Part shown: positions 1 through 6,764 of the stretch, one piece after another
Layout: every line of letters starts with the position of its first letter
How positions within the stretch are numbered: the stretch's first letter is position 1
DNA from: CAYRAV01 sp964422365
Lineage (GTDB): Bacteria > Bacillota > Clostridia > Lachnospirales > Lachnospiraceae
Assembly: GCA_964422365.1 (NCBI GenBank)
Contig: CAYRAV010000057.1
Span: forward strand, 1-19,450
Length of the DNA: 19,450 nucleotides
Reading direction: 5' to 3'
Notes under the pieces: generated by a model
Seen by the model: the letters and a program-made list of their open reading frames with translations, nothing else
Databases searched by the model: none
What the model was told of the DNA's origin: nothing
Made by a program: the position numbers and the translations under genes

Positions 1-179
1 ATTACTTTTACATTTGCTGCATCTACAGTAGTTGGTTTTCTAAGATTTCTCTTTGTCTTTGGAGATTTTTTTGTTAAGATATGTCTTCTATATGCTTTGC
101 TTCTTTTTAACTTTCCGGTTCCTGTTAATTTAAAACGTTTTGCTGCTGCTTTTTTTGTTTTTAATTTTGCCTTTGCCAT
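1..179 (-). CDS. rpmI: Large ribosomal subunit protein bL35 (rpmI), 3' end cut by window edge
   Basis: This is the N-terminal 59 residues of ribosomal protein L35, a small basic protein of the 50S subunit. The frame opens at an ATG (179-177) as MAKAKLKTKKAAAKRFK and continues with an LTGTGKLKRSKAYRRHILTKK stretch typical of L35, very rich in Lys and Arg. The full protein is usually about 65 residues, so only a few residues and the stop lie outside the window. An AAGGAGG ribosome binding site lies at 196-190, 10 nt before the start. It follows infC by 58 nt, which is the standard infC-rpmI-rplT order; rplT would be next beyond position 1. Identification is from sequence pattern and context. 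Confidence 0.95.
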   Translation of the reverse strand, partial: MAKAKLKTKKAAAKRFKLTGTGKLKRSKAYRRHILTKKSPKTKRNLRKPTTVDAANVKV

Positions 180-237
180 TTTTAATTTTCCTCCTTAATT
201 CAAATCTGTTTTCCAGATTTTAATCTACTATGGTAAT
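180..237 (-). promoter_or_regulatory. infC-rpmI intergenic stem-loop
   Basis: The 58-nt gap holds a perfect 7-bp inverted repeat, AAATCTG (202-208) and CAGATTT (214-220) with a 5-nt loop, just upstream of the rpmI ribosome binding site. No T-run follows it on the minus strand, so it does not look like a terminator. In other bacteria L20 can control rpmI through mRNA structure near this point, but whether this hairpin does so is a guess. It could equally be an mRNA processing or stability element. Confidence 0.4.
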
Positions 238-744
238 CTAACGCTTTTCACCTAAAAACATTATCATACTTCTGCCTTCGAGCTTTGCAGGTTTTTCAAT
301 GACTGCAATATCCTCTAATTTGCTATAAAAGCCATCCAAAATCTGTTTACTGATTCCCATATGAGCCATCTCACGGCCACGGAAACGCAATGCAACTTTC
401 ACTTTATCTCCCTTTTGAATGAACTTTCTTGCCTGATTTGCTTTTGTGTTCAAATCATTTTCATCAATGTTTGGAGATAATCTGATTTCTTTCACATCAG
501 TTGTTTTCTGTTTCTTTTTTGCTTCTTTTTCTTTTCTCGCCATCTCATATCTGTACTTACCATAATCCACGATCCTGCATACGGGCGGCTTTGCGTTTGG
601 CGCGATTTTTACCAGGTCAAGATTTGCCTCTCTTGCTAATTTCATAGCATCTCTTGCAGACATGACACCTAACTGATTACCTTCTTCACCGATAAGACGA
701 ATTTCTCTGTCTCTAATTTGCTCATTAATCATTAACTCGCTAAT
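238..744 (-). CDS. infC: Translation initiation factor IF-3 (infC), ATT start
   Basis: IF-3 binds the 30S subunit, prevents premature joining of 50S and checks the start codon. The 168-residue product has the N-domain from about residue 5 (LMINEQIRDREIRLIG, then GVMSARDAMKLAREANLDLVKI), a basic linker near PPVCRIVDYGKYRYEMARKEKEAKKK, and the C-domain to the end (LSPNIDENDL, VALRFRGREM, EKPAKLEGR). I place the start at ATT (744-742), not at an ATG: a GGAGGTG site at 758-752 sits 7 nt before this ATT, whereas the first in-frame downstream ATG (732-730) is 19 nt away, and the upstream in-frame starts lie on the far side of the ribosome binding site. infC is known for AUU starts that IF-3 itself discriminates against, giving autoregulation. 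It has its own promoter and leader. Confidence 0.95.
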   Translation of the reverse strand: MSELMINEQIRDREIRLIGEEGNQLGVMSARDAMKLAREANLDLVKIAPNAKPPVCRIVDYGKYRYEMARKEKEAKKKQKTTDVKEIRLSPNIDENDLNTKANQARKFIQKGDKVKVALRFRGREMAHMGISKQILDGFYSKLEDIAVIEKPAKLEGRSMIMFLGEKR

Positions 745-971
745 TGTACTGCACCTCCATAGTTTACTATACCACTTCACTCCATAAATCAAATATTTTC
801 CGGACATCAAATAAGTTACTCTTATTCACAAAAAAGCGTGAACAGCACAAGCCATCCACGCTTCAAGTTTATCTCAATGATTATTATACCTGAATTGATA
901 ACCCAAGCAGCTATCTTACGATGCCCTAAGGTGAGAGTGGATACTCTGCTTCTCTTGCTGTTGTCAGCAAC
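745..971 (-). promoter_or_regulatory. infC 5' leader, probable ribosomal protein L20-type attenuator
   Basis: The transcript from the promoter at 978-1006 would begin near 971 and run about 225 nt before infC with no convincing gene. It starts with a perfect 6-bp hairpin (TTGCTG 970-965 pairing with CAGCAA 960-955, loop ACAA), then a 5-bp hairpin (AGAGT 947-943, ACTCT 938-934), and ends with an intrinsic terminator at 863-826 before the ribosome binding site. This layout fits the L20 leader of Firmicutes, where excess L20 favours the terminator. The family assignment is by position and architecture, not by a covariance model. Confidence 0.7.
826..863 (-). terminator. Intrinsic terminator within infC leader (attenuator)
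   Basis: On the minus strand a 7-bp stem, AAGCGTG (863-857) with CACGCTT (840-834), encloses a 16-nt loop and runs directly into a T tract (835-830, six T). It sits about 82 nt before the infC start and 110 nt after the predicted transcription start, the right place for premature termination of leader RNA. It would also catch read-through from the upstream cbi genes. Confidence 0.8.
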
Positions 972-977
972 GTTTTT

Positions 978-1006
978 ATTATACATAACCATATTAACAT
1001 TGTCAA
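978..1006 (-). promoter_or_regulatory. Sigma-A promoter for the infC operon
   Basis: A consensus -35 TTGACA (1006-1001) and consensus -10 TATAAT (983-978) are separated by exactly 17 bp on the minus strand. Both hexamers match perfectly, so this should be a strong housekeeping promoter. It lies 59 bp downstream of the cbiET stop and in the same direction. Confidence 0.93.
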
Positions 1007-1064
1007 GTGCTTTTTTGTTCAACATTTATAATTTTGTAATAGTTCAGCCGTACAGCATTGTAAT

Positions 1065-2300
1065 TCATGATTTTTGATTACACATCTTTTTACTAATGGA
1101 TATAATATAAATTGGATTTTGCCCCATCATCATATGGTAATCTCCAATTTTCTTATCTTTTGATACCTGCATCTGCACAATATCTGTTTCCAAATCTTCT
1201 CTTTTGTCAATCAACTCCATTACCTTTGCCATAGAATTTAAGGCAACTGTATTGATTACAATTTTTGCTTTGTCATTTTTATGAAAAATATGCTCCACAA
1301 TTGTTTCCATATTTCCAGAACTTCCACCGATAAAAACATGAGTTGGTGCAGGCAGTTTCTCTAATATCTCTGGTGCGGTTCCATTTATAATCTCTATATT
1401 GTCTGCTGCAAATTTCTGTTTATTCTTCTCTGTTAACTCTAATGCTTCGGGATTTTTTTCAATGGCATAGACTTGTATATCCGGTGACTGCATTGCAATC
1501 TCTACTGATACAGAACCACTTCCGGCTCCGATATCATACACAACCGAATCGTGCTGTAATTGCAGTTTTCCGATACTTACTGTTCTTATCTCCCTTTTGG
1601 TCATCGGAACTTTGGCTCTGATAAATGCTTCATCCGGAATGGAAATTCCTGCCGGGTTAACAGCCCTTTTATTTTCAGCCAATACAACCAACAGACTGCC
1701 AAAAGAAAAATCCTTTATATTTTCTGCTCTTTCTGAAATCATTTTCTCATCAATATAAGAAAGTCTTTGTCCCACATGGAGCATAACAGTTCCCATATCA
1801 TAATACACTAGTTTTTCACATAATTCTTTCAGTTTCCCGGGTCCGTCTAATAGAGCAAATGTCTTTTTATTTCTCTGAATTCTCTGAATAAGGTTACTGC
1901 TTTTTCCATGAGCACTTGTAAAACAGACATCCTCCCAGGAAAGTTTCAGTTTACTGCAAAAATAAATCATGGAAGAAATCCCCGGAACAAGCTGTACTTC
2001 AAAATCTTTTAGTTCTTCCAACAATCCCTTTGCACCACTATAAAACCCCACATCACCTGACAGCAATACTGCTGCCTGCTTATAGTCATGATTTTCTCTT
2101 AAGAAAGTACCAATCTCATCCGGGCGATAGGAAACAAAAAATTCCTGTGTATGTTCAGCATTTTCTTTCCAAAAAGGGTCTATCATACGTCTGGCACCAA
2201 TCAGCACTTCACTTTGTAAAATAATCTGCTCTGCTTCTTTTGTCAGGCACTCTTTACTTCCCATACCAATGCCGACCAAATATACTTTCTTTTTTTCCAC
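1065..2300 (-). CDS. cbiET: Cobalt-precorrin-7 C5-methyltransferase / C15-methyltransferase (decarboxylating) fusion, CbiET
   Basis: This bifunctional enzyme of anaerobic cobalamin synthesis methylates C5 (CbiE part) and C15 with decarboxylation of the C12 acetate (CbiT part). Residues 1-210 are a tetrapyrrole methylase with the VGIGMG loop (9-14), SGDVGFYSG (81-89) and VPGISS. Residues about 218-405 are a Rossmann methyltransferase with the SAM loop DIGAGSGSVSVE (256-267) and VFIGGSSGNME. At 411 residues it matches fused CobL/CbiET proteins. The start is GTG (2300-2298), preceded by AAGAAGG about 7 nt upstream. It is the last gene of the cbiK-cbiET run, 21 nt after cbiH. I see no clear terminator behind it before the infC promoter. 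Confidence 0.95.
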   Translation of the reverse strand: MEKKKVYLVGIGMGSKECLTKEAEQIILQSEVLIGARRMIDPFWKENAEHTQEFFVSYRPDEIGTFLRENHDYKQAAVLLSGDVGFYSGAKGLLEELKDFEVQLVPGISSMIYFCSKLKLSWEDVCFTSAHGKSSNLIQRIQRNKKTFALLDGPGKLKELCEKLVYYDMGTVMLHVGQRLSYIDEKMISERAENIKDFSFGSLLVVLAENKRAVNPAGISIPDEAFIRAKVPMTKREIRTVSIGKLQLQHDSVVYDIGAGSGSVSVEIAMQSPDIQVYAIEKNPEALELTEKNKQKFAADNIEIINGTAPEILEKLPAPTHVFIGGSSGNMETIVEHIFHKNDKAKIVINTVALNSMAKVMELIDKREDLETDIVQMQVSKDKKIGDYHMMMGQNPIYIISISKKMCNQKS

Positions 2301-2321
2301 CTGCCTGCCTTCTTTCTGTAC

Positions 2322-3047
2322 TTATATCCTATATCCTCTTGGCGTTACCATTTTTCCATCGACAATTTTTGTCTGTCGGTTTCCAACAAAAACAGTTGTA
2401 AACATATCCACCTTTGTATCACGCAGCTGTTCTAATGTAAGAACTTCCATTGTTTCCCCTTCTCTTGCAATATTTTTTACAATTCCGCATATTGTGTTTT
2501 TCTTTTTATACTGTAAAAGAATATCACATGCCTTCTCTAAATAATCATATCGTTTTCTGCTGGAAGGATTGTAGAGACATATACTAAAATCCCCTTTGGC
2601 TGCATTTGCCAGACGTTCTGTAATGGTTTCCCACGGGGTAAGTAGATCACTTAAGCTGATGACTGCAAAATCATGTGTAAGTGGTGCACCTAGTACAGCC
2701 CCGCCGCCCAATGCTGCAGTAATTCCCGGAATCACTTCTAATGAAATATCTGGATATTCCTCACCAATCTCATACATTAAACCTGCCATACCATAAACAC
2801 CTGCATCACCACTGCACACCATAGCAACATTTTTTCTTTTCCTTGCTTCCTCAAATGCCATTTTACACCGTTCTACTTCTTTTGTCATTGAAGTCTCTAA
2901 AAATGCCTTCTCGGGATAATATTCCTTTACCAGATTAACATATACTGTATAGCCAATCACAACATCACATTCTTTTAATGCCCTGTCCGCGCGTATCGTT
3001 AAATTTTCATAGGAACCGGGGCCCAGCCCCACTACATATATTTTCAT
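2322..3047 (-). CDS. cbiH: Cobalt-precorrin-3 C17-methyltransferase, CbiH (CobJ family)
   Basis: CbiH methylates C17 and carries out ring contraction of cobalt-precorrin-3, giving cobalt-precorrin-4. The 241-residue protein shows the SAM-dependent tetrapyrrole methylase marks VVGLGPG (5-11), CSGDAGVYGMAG (78-89), VIPGITAA, and the subfamily signature LYNPSSRKR (158-166), with a TPRGYRI end typical of CobJ/CbiH. I chose ATG at 3047 because MKIYVVGLGPG is the usual beginning; the open frame continues upstream to 3119 but would overlap the end of cbiF. It starts 25 nt after cbiF, with AGGAAAGG a little far upstream (about 14 nt). Confidence 0.94.
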   Translation of the reverse strand: MKIYVVGLGPGSYENLTIRADRALKECDVVIGYTVYVNLVKEYYPEKAFLETSMTKEVERCKMAFEEARKRKNVAMVCSGDAGVYGMAGLMYEIGEEYPDISLEVIPGITAALGGGAVLGAPLTHDFAVISLSDLLTPWETITERLANAAKGDFSICLYNPSSRKRYDYLEKACDILLQYKKKNTICGIVKNIAREGETMEVLTLEQLRDTKVDMFTTVFVGNRQTKIVDGKMVTPRGYRI

Positions 3048-3072
3048 CTGTTTACACCATGCCTTTCCTTTT

Positions 3073-3831
3073 CTAAATATCTGTTCCCTGCCGGAACTCT
3101 GTTGTAAACGTTGGATCATATAATTTTGACCGCTTATAACTGCTGTTTAGAACATTCCCCACTATCACCAATGCTGTCTTAGTAATCTGATTTTCCTTCG
3201 CTGTCTTCTCCAATGTTGAAACAGTACAGTGAAATACTTTTTCCTCCGGCCATGTAGCTTTATATACAATAGCTGCAGGTGTATCTTTCTTATATCCTCC
3301 CGCAGTCAGACGTTTCTCTAATTCTTGTAACAATCCCATACTAAGAAAAATAACCATAGTAGACTGATGTGCTGCCCATGTTTCAATGCTTTCTTTTTCC
3401 GGAACTGGTGTCCTTCCTGCCATCCTTGTAATCACAACAGACTGTGAAACATCCGGAAGGGTATATTCCGCCTGCAGTGCTGCTGCTGCCCCGCAGAAAG
3501 AACTAACTCCCGGGCAGATATCATAAGAAATACCTTTTTCCTCCAATCTATCCATCTGCTCTCTAATTGCACCATATAAACAGGGATCTCCTGTATGCAG
3601 ACGCACTGTTATTTTATTTTCCTTTTCACTTTCTTCCATTACCTCTATCACTTCTTCTAGTGTCATAACTGCACTATTATATGTTTTACAATCCTTTTTA
3701 CAGGAAGATAATAGTTCCGGATTTACCAGAGAACCTGCATAAATGACTACATCTGCCTCATCCACTAATTTTTTTCCACGTACTGTAATCAAATCAACAG
3801 CACCTGAGCCTGCACCTACAAAATGCACCAT
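3073..3831 (-). CDS. cbiF: Cobalt-precorrin-4 C11-methyltransferase, CbiF (CobM family)
   Basis: CbiF transfers a methyl group from SAM to C11 of cobalt-precorrin-4. The 252-residue protein carries the family sequence: VHFVGAGSGAVDLITVRG (2-19), VIYAGSLVNPELL, LHTGDPCLYGAI (78-89), CPGVSSFCGAAAALQAEYTLP (106-126) and TRMAGRTPVPE (135-145). The first loop reads GAGSGAVD where GAGPGDPD is more usual. Its ATG directly follows the cbiL stop (TAA then ATG), so the two are almost surely translationally coupled; the GGAGGAAGGG site lies inside the end of cbiL. Substrate-level assignment to C11 rests on QAEYTLP and the TRMAGRTPVP segment, which mark this subfamily. Confidence 0.95.
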   Translation of the reverse strand: MVHFVGAGSGAVDLITVRGKKLVDEADVVIYAGSLVNPELLSSCKKDCKTYNSAVMTLEEVIEVMEESEKENKITVRLHTGDPCLYGAIREQMDRLEEKGISYDICPGVSSFCGAAAALQAEYTLPDVSQSVVITRMAGRTPVPEKESIETWAAHQSTMVIFLSMGLLQELEKRLTAGGYKKDTPAAIVYKATWPEEKVFHCTVSTLEKTAKENQITKTALVIVGNVLNSSYKRSKLYDPTFTTEFRQGTDI

Positions 3832-4578
3832 TTACCCTTCCTCCTTAATTATCATCAATGAATAATAACTGCTGTTATCCGGCACTTCATCCACAGAAGT
3901 ATATATTTTTTCTCTTTCCATGCCACAATTTTCCACCATTAAAAGCTTTTGTCCACTTTGTTTTACTTTTGCTTTTACTTGTGCCATTTTCTTTCCTGTT
4001 TTCATCAAAACTTTTGTTCCTGGAAGCTCTAATGCCTCTTCTATTCCATAAGAAGCAGGTATCACATGAAGCTGTTCCTTATTTTCCACCAATCCTGTAT
4101 TCAGCCTTGCCGCACAAGCACAGAAAGACGGAATACCACTTATGATTTCTGCTTTTAATCCGCTTTTTACAACACGTTGATGCAGATACAAATACGTGGA
4201 ATATATCGCTGGATCTCCCAATGTTAAAAAACCTATCTTTTTCCCCTGCTGTAATAATGTCATAATTTTATCTGCATTTTTATTATGAATTTCTTTCAAT
4301 AATGCCTTATCCTTGCACATTGGCATAGGAAGATATAAAATTGCTTTTTCTCTGATTTTTGGTGCATTAGGACAGGCAATCTGATAAGCAATACTATTCT
4401 CTAATAATTCTTTTGTTTTCTCCTGATTTTCCCTTTCCAGCAAAGGTTCTTTTAAAAGTTCTGCATTTGATACCGGCAATGCAATAACCTCACATTCTTT
4501 CATAACCCTGACTGCTTTTAATGTCATCAGTTCCGGATCTCCCGGCCCTGTTCCAATGCCATATAAAATACCACTCAT
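3832..4578 (-). CDS. cbiL: Cobalt-precorrin-2 C20-methyltransferase, CbiL
   Basis: CbiL methylates C20 of cobalt-factor II/precorrin-2, the first methylation after cobalt insertion. The 248-residue protein has YGIGTGPGDPELMTLKAV (6-23), an LPMPMCKDK segment (83-91), TLGDPAIYSTYLYLHQ (119-134) and ISGIPSFCACAARLN. The GTGPGDPELMT and GDPxxYSTY forms are characteristic of CobI/CbiL. Length is close to the roughly 235-240 usual for the family, with a slightly longer variable region near residues 36-80. The ATG overlaps the cbiD stop in an ATGA arrangement (4578-4575), which signals coupling. Confidence 0.94.
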   Translation of the reverse strand: MSGILYGIGTGPGDPELMTLKAVRVMKECEVIALPVSNAELLKEPLLERENQEKTKELLENSIAYQIACPNAPKIREKAILYLPMPMCKDKALLKEIHNKNADKIMTLLQQGKKIGFLTLGDPAIYSTYLYLHQRVVKSGLKAEIISGIPSFCACAARLNTGLVENKEQLHVIPASYGIEEALELPGTKVLMKTGKKMAQVKAKVKQSGQKLLMVENCGMEREKIYTSVDEVPDNSSYYSLMIIKEEG

Positions 4579-5714
4579 CTCTCTCTCCTTTTCAACAACT
4601 GTTCTGCCTGGCTTGTCATTCCTAAAATTCCATATACATTAGAAAATAAGACCGCACCAATGGGAATCTCATCCACACATCTCTGTCTTAGATGAAATTC
4701 AATTTTTTTTAAAATACCCTCCATTGTACTTTTCAAAAATCCTGATTCAGTTAAAATGTTCACTGCCTCATCTGTAGAGATACATTCCATTATTTCCTTT
4801 ACTACCTCTATTGGTGCACCTGCTACTGCTGCATGTGCCGTAAACACTTCCATTCTTCCATCTGCCTGATGGGAATGGGTATTCATAATCCCTGCTGCCA
4901 GTTTTACAAATTTTCCAATATGTCCAATCATCAGAATACTGTCAAATCCGATATCTACCGCAAGATCAATGGATTCTCCCACAAAGTTACTGCATTTTAC
5001 AGCCTGACTTAAATCCAGACAAAGCTTGTCCCTGATAAAATCCTCTCCATAATTTCCAGGTGTTATGATAATATTCTTAATCCCATTCGCCCATGCCATT
5101 TTCATCTCTACAGAAATGGTATCAATAAGAGCTTGTTCGCTCATAGGCTCTACAATCCCTGATGTACCAAGTATGGAAATGCCATTCACAATACCAAGCC
5201 TTGGATTAAATGTCTTTTTCGCAATGTTCTCTCCCTCCGGTACAGAAATGATAACTTTTGCACCACCGAAATATCCATTGTCTTCTAAAACATTTCTCAC
5301 TTCCTGTTCTATCATTTTTTTAGGAACAGGATTGATAGCTGCCTCTCCTATTTTTTGTGGGAGTCCTGCTTTTGTCACTGTTCCTACTCCAATGCCGCCA
5401 TCAATTATAATCTGTTTTTCTTTGATTAATTCCACCTGTGCATAGATTAAAATACCATTTGTCACATCAGGGTCATCTCCGGCATCTTTTCTGACCGCAC
5501 AGGAAACTTTATGATTCTCCTTTTTGATATCATGAATATCCGCTGAAATCTTAAGACCTTTGGGCACTATAATGCTTTCTCTGTAAACTTCATCTGTTCT
5601 TTTTTCATCTTGTATGACACAATGATTGACTGCCATAAGGGCTGCTGCTTTTGCTGCAATCGCTGCACAGGTTCCTGTTGTGTAACCCTGCCGCAGCACC
5701 TTCTTCCTTTCCAT
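4575..5714 (-). CDS. cbiD: Cobalt-precorrin-5B C1-methyltransferase, CbiD
   Basis: CbiD is the C1-methyltransferase of the anaerobic pathway and has a fold unlike the other tetrapyrrole methylases. The 379-residue product opens with the signature LRQGYTTGTCAAIAAKAA (7-24) and continues with VRKDAGDDPDVTNG, IDGGIGVGTVTKAGL, AINPVPKKMI, ISILGTSGIVEPMS and HSHQADGRME, all hallmark CbiD segments. Length is normal. The ATG at 5714 sits three nt after the cbiK stop, with GGAAGG just before it, and its stop overlaps cbiL. Presence of CbiD with CbiG and CbiK marks the oxygen-independent cobalt-early route. Confidence 0.97.
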   Translation of the reverse strand: MERKKVLRQGYTTGTCAAIAAKAAALMAVNHCVIQDEKRTDEVYRESIIVPKGLKISADIHDIKKENHKVSCAVRKDAGDDPDVTNGILIYAQVELIKEKQIIIDGGIGVGTVTKAGLPQKIGEAAINPVPKKMIEQEVRNVLEDNGYFGGAKVIISVPEGENIAKKTFNPRLGIVNGISILGTSGIVEPMSEQALIDTISVEMKMAWANGIKNIIITPGNYGEDFIRDKLCLDLSQAVKCSNFVGESIDLAVDIGFDSILMIGHIGKFVKLAAGIMNTHSHQADGRMEVFTAHAAVAGAPIEVVKEIMECISTDEAVNILTESGFLKSTMEGILKKIEFHLRQRCVDEIPIGAVLFSNVYGILGMTSQAEQLLKRRER

Positions 5715-5717
5715 AAA

Positions 5718-6500
5718 CTATCCTTCCTTCACAGCTTCCTTTACATGTTTGACAAACATATCCTGCACTTCCCTGATTTCTCCTAATCCTTTTAACCAGT
5801 ATCTTACCGGATATCCTTCCTGCTCTAGTTCTGCCCTCCATGAATCATTCTTTCCTGCCATATCATTGTTTGCATGATCTCCTGCAACAATCATCATGGG
5901 AACCAGACATGCCTTTTGCATCTTTTCTTTTTTTAATTGCATTTTTACTTCTTCTAAACTTGGATACCCTTCTACTGTTCCAACAAAGATATTTCCAAAT
6001 CCCATATTTTTTAAAACATATTCAAATGCCGGATAGGCTGAATTAGAATAATGCTCTGAACCATGTCCCATAAGCACTAATGCTTCTTTTTCTTCTACAG
6101 GATAAGTATTTTTTATAATCTTTGCCAGTTCCTCATAATCTTCTGTCCGGGTTAATAATGGATTTCCATATTTTATTTTCTTAAAACATTTCTTATATTT
6201 TTCCACCTCATCTAACATAAATTCATTTTCTATTCCATTAATTACATGAGTAGGCTGAATAATGATTTCTTCTGTGATTCCATTTTTTATCATTGCTTCT
6301 AATGCCTCTTTTACACTGTAAACATTCATTCCCGATTGTTTTAATTTTTTTAAAATAATCTTACTTGTAAATGCCCGGTATACCTTGTAATCCTTAAAGT
6401 TTTCCCTTATCCGGTTTTCAATTGCATCAATTGTTTTCTTTCTTGTTTCTTCATAACTGGTACCAAAACTGACCACTAAAATTCCATGTTTTCTTTCCAA
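5718..6500 (-). CDS. cbiK: Anaerobic sirohydrochlorin cobaltochelatase, CbiK
   Basis: CbiK inserts Co(II) into sirohydrochlorin, committing it to cobalamin. The 260-residue protein has the N-terminal ILVVSFGTSYEETR (7-20), the catalytic LMGHGSEHYSN (143-153, metal-binding His146) and MIVAGDHANNDMAG (203-216, His209), plus GTVEGYP (174-180), all as in class II chelatase CbiK rather than short CbiX. No signal peptide is seen, so it should be cytoplasmic. The start is TTG (6500-6498); a GAAGGTG site lies 5 nt upstream and no ATG is as well placed. It heads the cbiK-D-L-F-H-ET run and is divergent from cbiG across a 264-bp control region. Confidence 0.95.
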   Translation of the reverse strand: MERKHGILVVSFGTSYEETRKKTIDAIENRIRENFKDYKVYRAFTSKIILKKLKQSGMNVYSVKEALEAMIKNGITEEIIIQPTHVINGIENEFMLDEVEKYKKCFKKIKYGNPLLTRTEDYEELAKIIKNTYPVEEKEALVLMGHGSEHYSNSAYPAFEYVLKNMGFGNIFVGTVEGYPSLEEVKMQLKKEKMQKACLVPMMIVAGDHANNDMAGKNDSWRAELEQEGYPVRYWLKGLGEIREVQDMFVKHVKEAVKEG

Positions 6501-6547
6501 ACCTACACCTTCTTTTCTTTTTCTGCCTCTTCTCTTTCTTTCTACAT

Positions 6548-6576
6548 TTTATATTGTAACATCATAACTATTCAGA
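6548..6576 (-). promoter_or_regulatory. Possible promoter for cbiK-cbiET
   Basis: On the minus strand TCTGAA (6576-6571) and TATAAA (6553-6548) are 17 bp apart, giving a predicted start near 6541 and a leader of about 40 nt before the TTG start of cbiK. The -10 is good and the -35 is poor. The -35-like hexamer belongs to the TCTGAA motif shared with other cob-gene upstream regions. Confidence 0.4.
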
Positions 6577-6583
6577 AGATGCC
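6568..6583 (-). repeat. TCTGAA-type motif copy upstream of cbiK
   Basis: The minus strand reads GGCATCTTCTGAATAG, which matches the copy before cbiC (15617-15602) at 15 of 16 positions. It points toward cbiK, 67 nt before the start codon. With CTTTTGAA at 6606-6613 it forms an 8-bp inverted repeat (one G-T pair). Confidence 0.5.
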
Positions 6584-6600
6584 ATTTCCACATATGGTTT

Positions 6601-6622
6601 CGCACCTTTTGAACAATTACGC
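6601..6622 (+). repeat. TCTGAA-type motif copy upstream of cbiG
   Basis: The plus strand holds CGCACCTTTTGAACA, matching CGCACCTTCTGAACA before cbiJ (7874-7888) at 14 of 15 positions. The longer segment 6582-6620 matches 7855-7893 at 27 of 39 ungapped positions. It points toward cbiG, 148 nt before the start, and lies upstream of the best promoter candidate. Confidence 0.5.
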
Positions 6623-6668
6623 AGCATCTATATTTTAATCAATATACAAATTTTTTTCCACTATATTC

Positions 6669-6696
6669 TTGCTAAATTTTAAATTTATGTTACTAT
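6669..6696 (+). promoter_or_regulatory. Predicted promoter for cbiG-cbiJ
   Basis: TTGCTA (6669-6674) and TACTAT (6691-6696) are separated by 16 bp in very AT-rich DNA, followed by a leader of about 62 nt to the cbiG start. Four of six -35 bases and five of six -10 bases match consensus. A second weaker pair, TTTGAA (6608-6613) and TATTTT (6631-6636), also has 17-bp spacing. No cobalamin riboswitch signature is visible in 6501-6764. Confidence 0.45.
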
Positions 6697-6764
6697 TAAA
6701 GAAATATAACCAATAAAACCTGCCAATAATGGTGCTCTCAAAAGGGTACAGAATGGAGACAGTT

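Noticed and set aside
838..1077. 79-codon plus-strand open frame across the infC leader
   Set aside because: It lies antisense to a promoter, hairpins and terminator that explain the region, has no good ribosome binding site, and its product is low-complexity hydrophobic sequence.
2322..3119. Longer CbiH starting at 3119
   Set aside because: It would overlap cbiF by 47 nt and add a non-conserved leader. MKIYVVGLGPG at 3047 is the canonical beginning.
6501..6764. Cobalamin riboswitch in the divergent cbiK/cbiG region
   Set aside because: CCTGCC occurs at 6719-6724, but the rest of the B12 box (AGYCAGGARRCCTGCC) is missing and I see no accompanying long structured core on either strand. If the cluster has such a riboswitch, it is more likely upstream of 19450.
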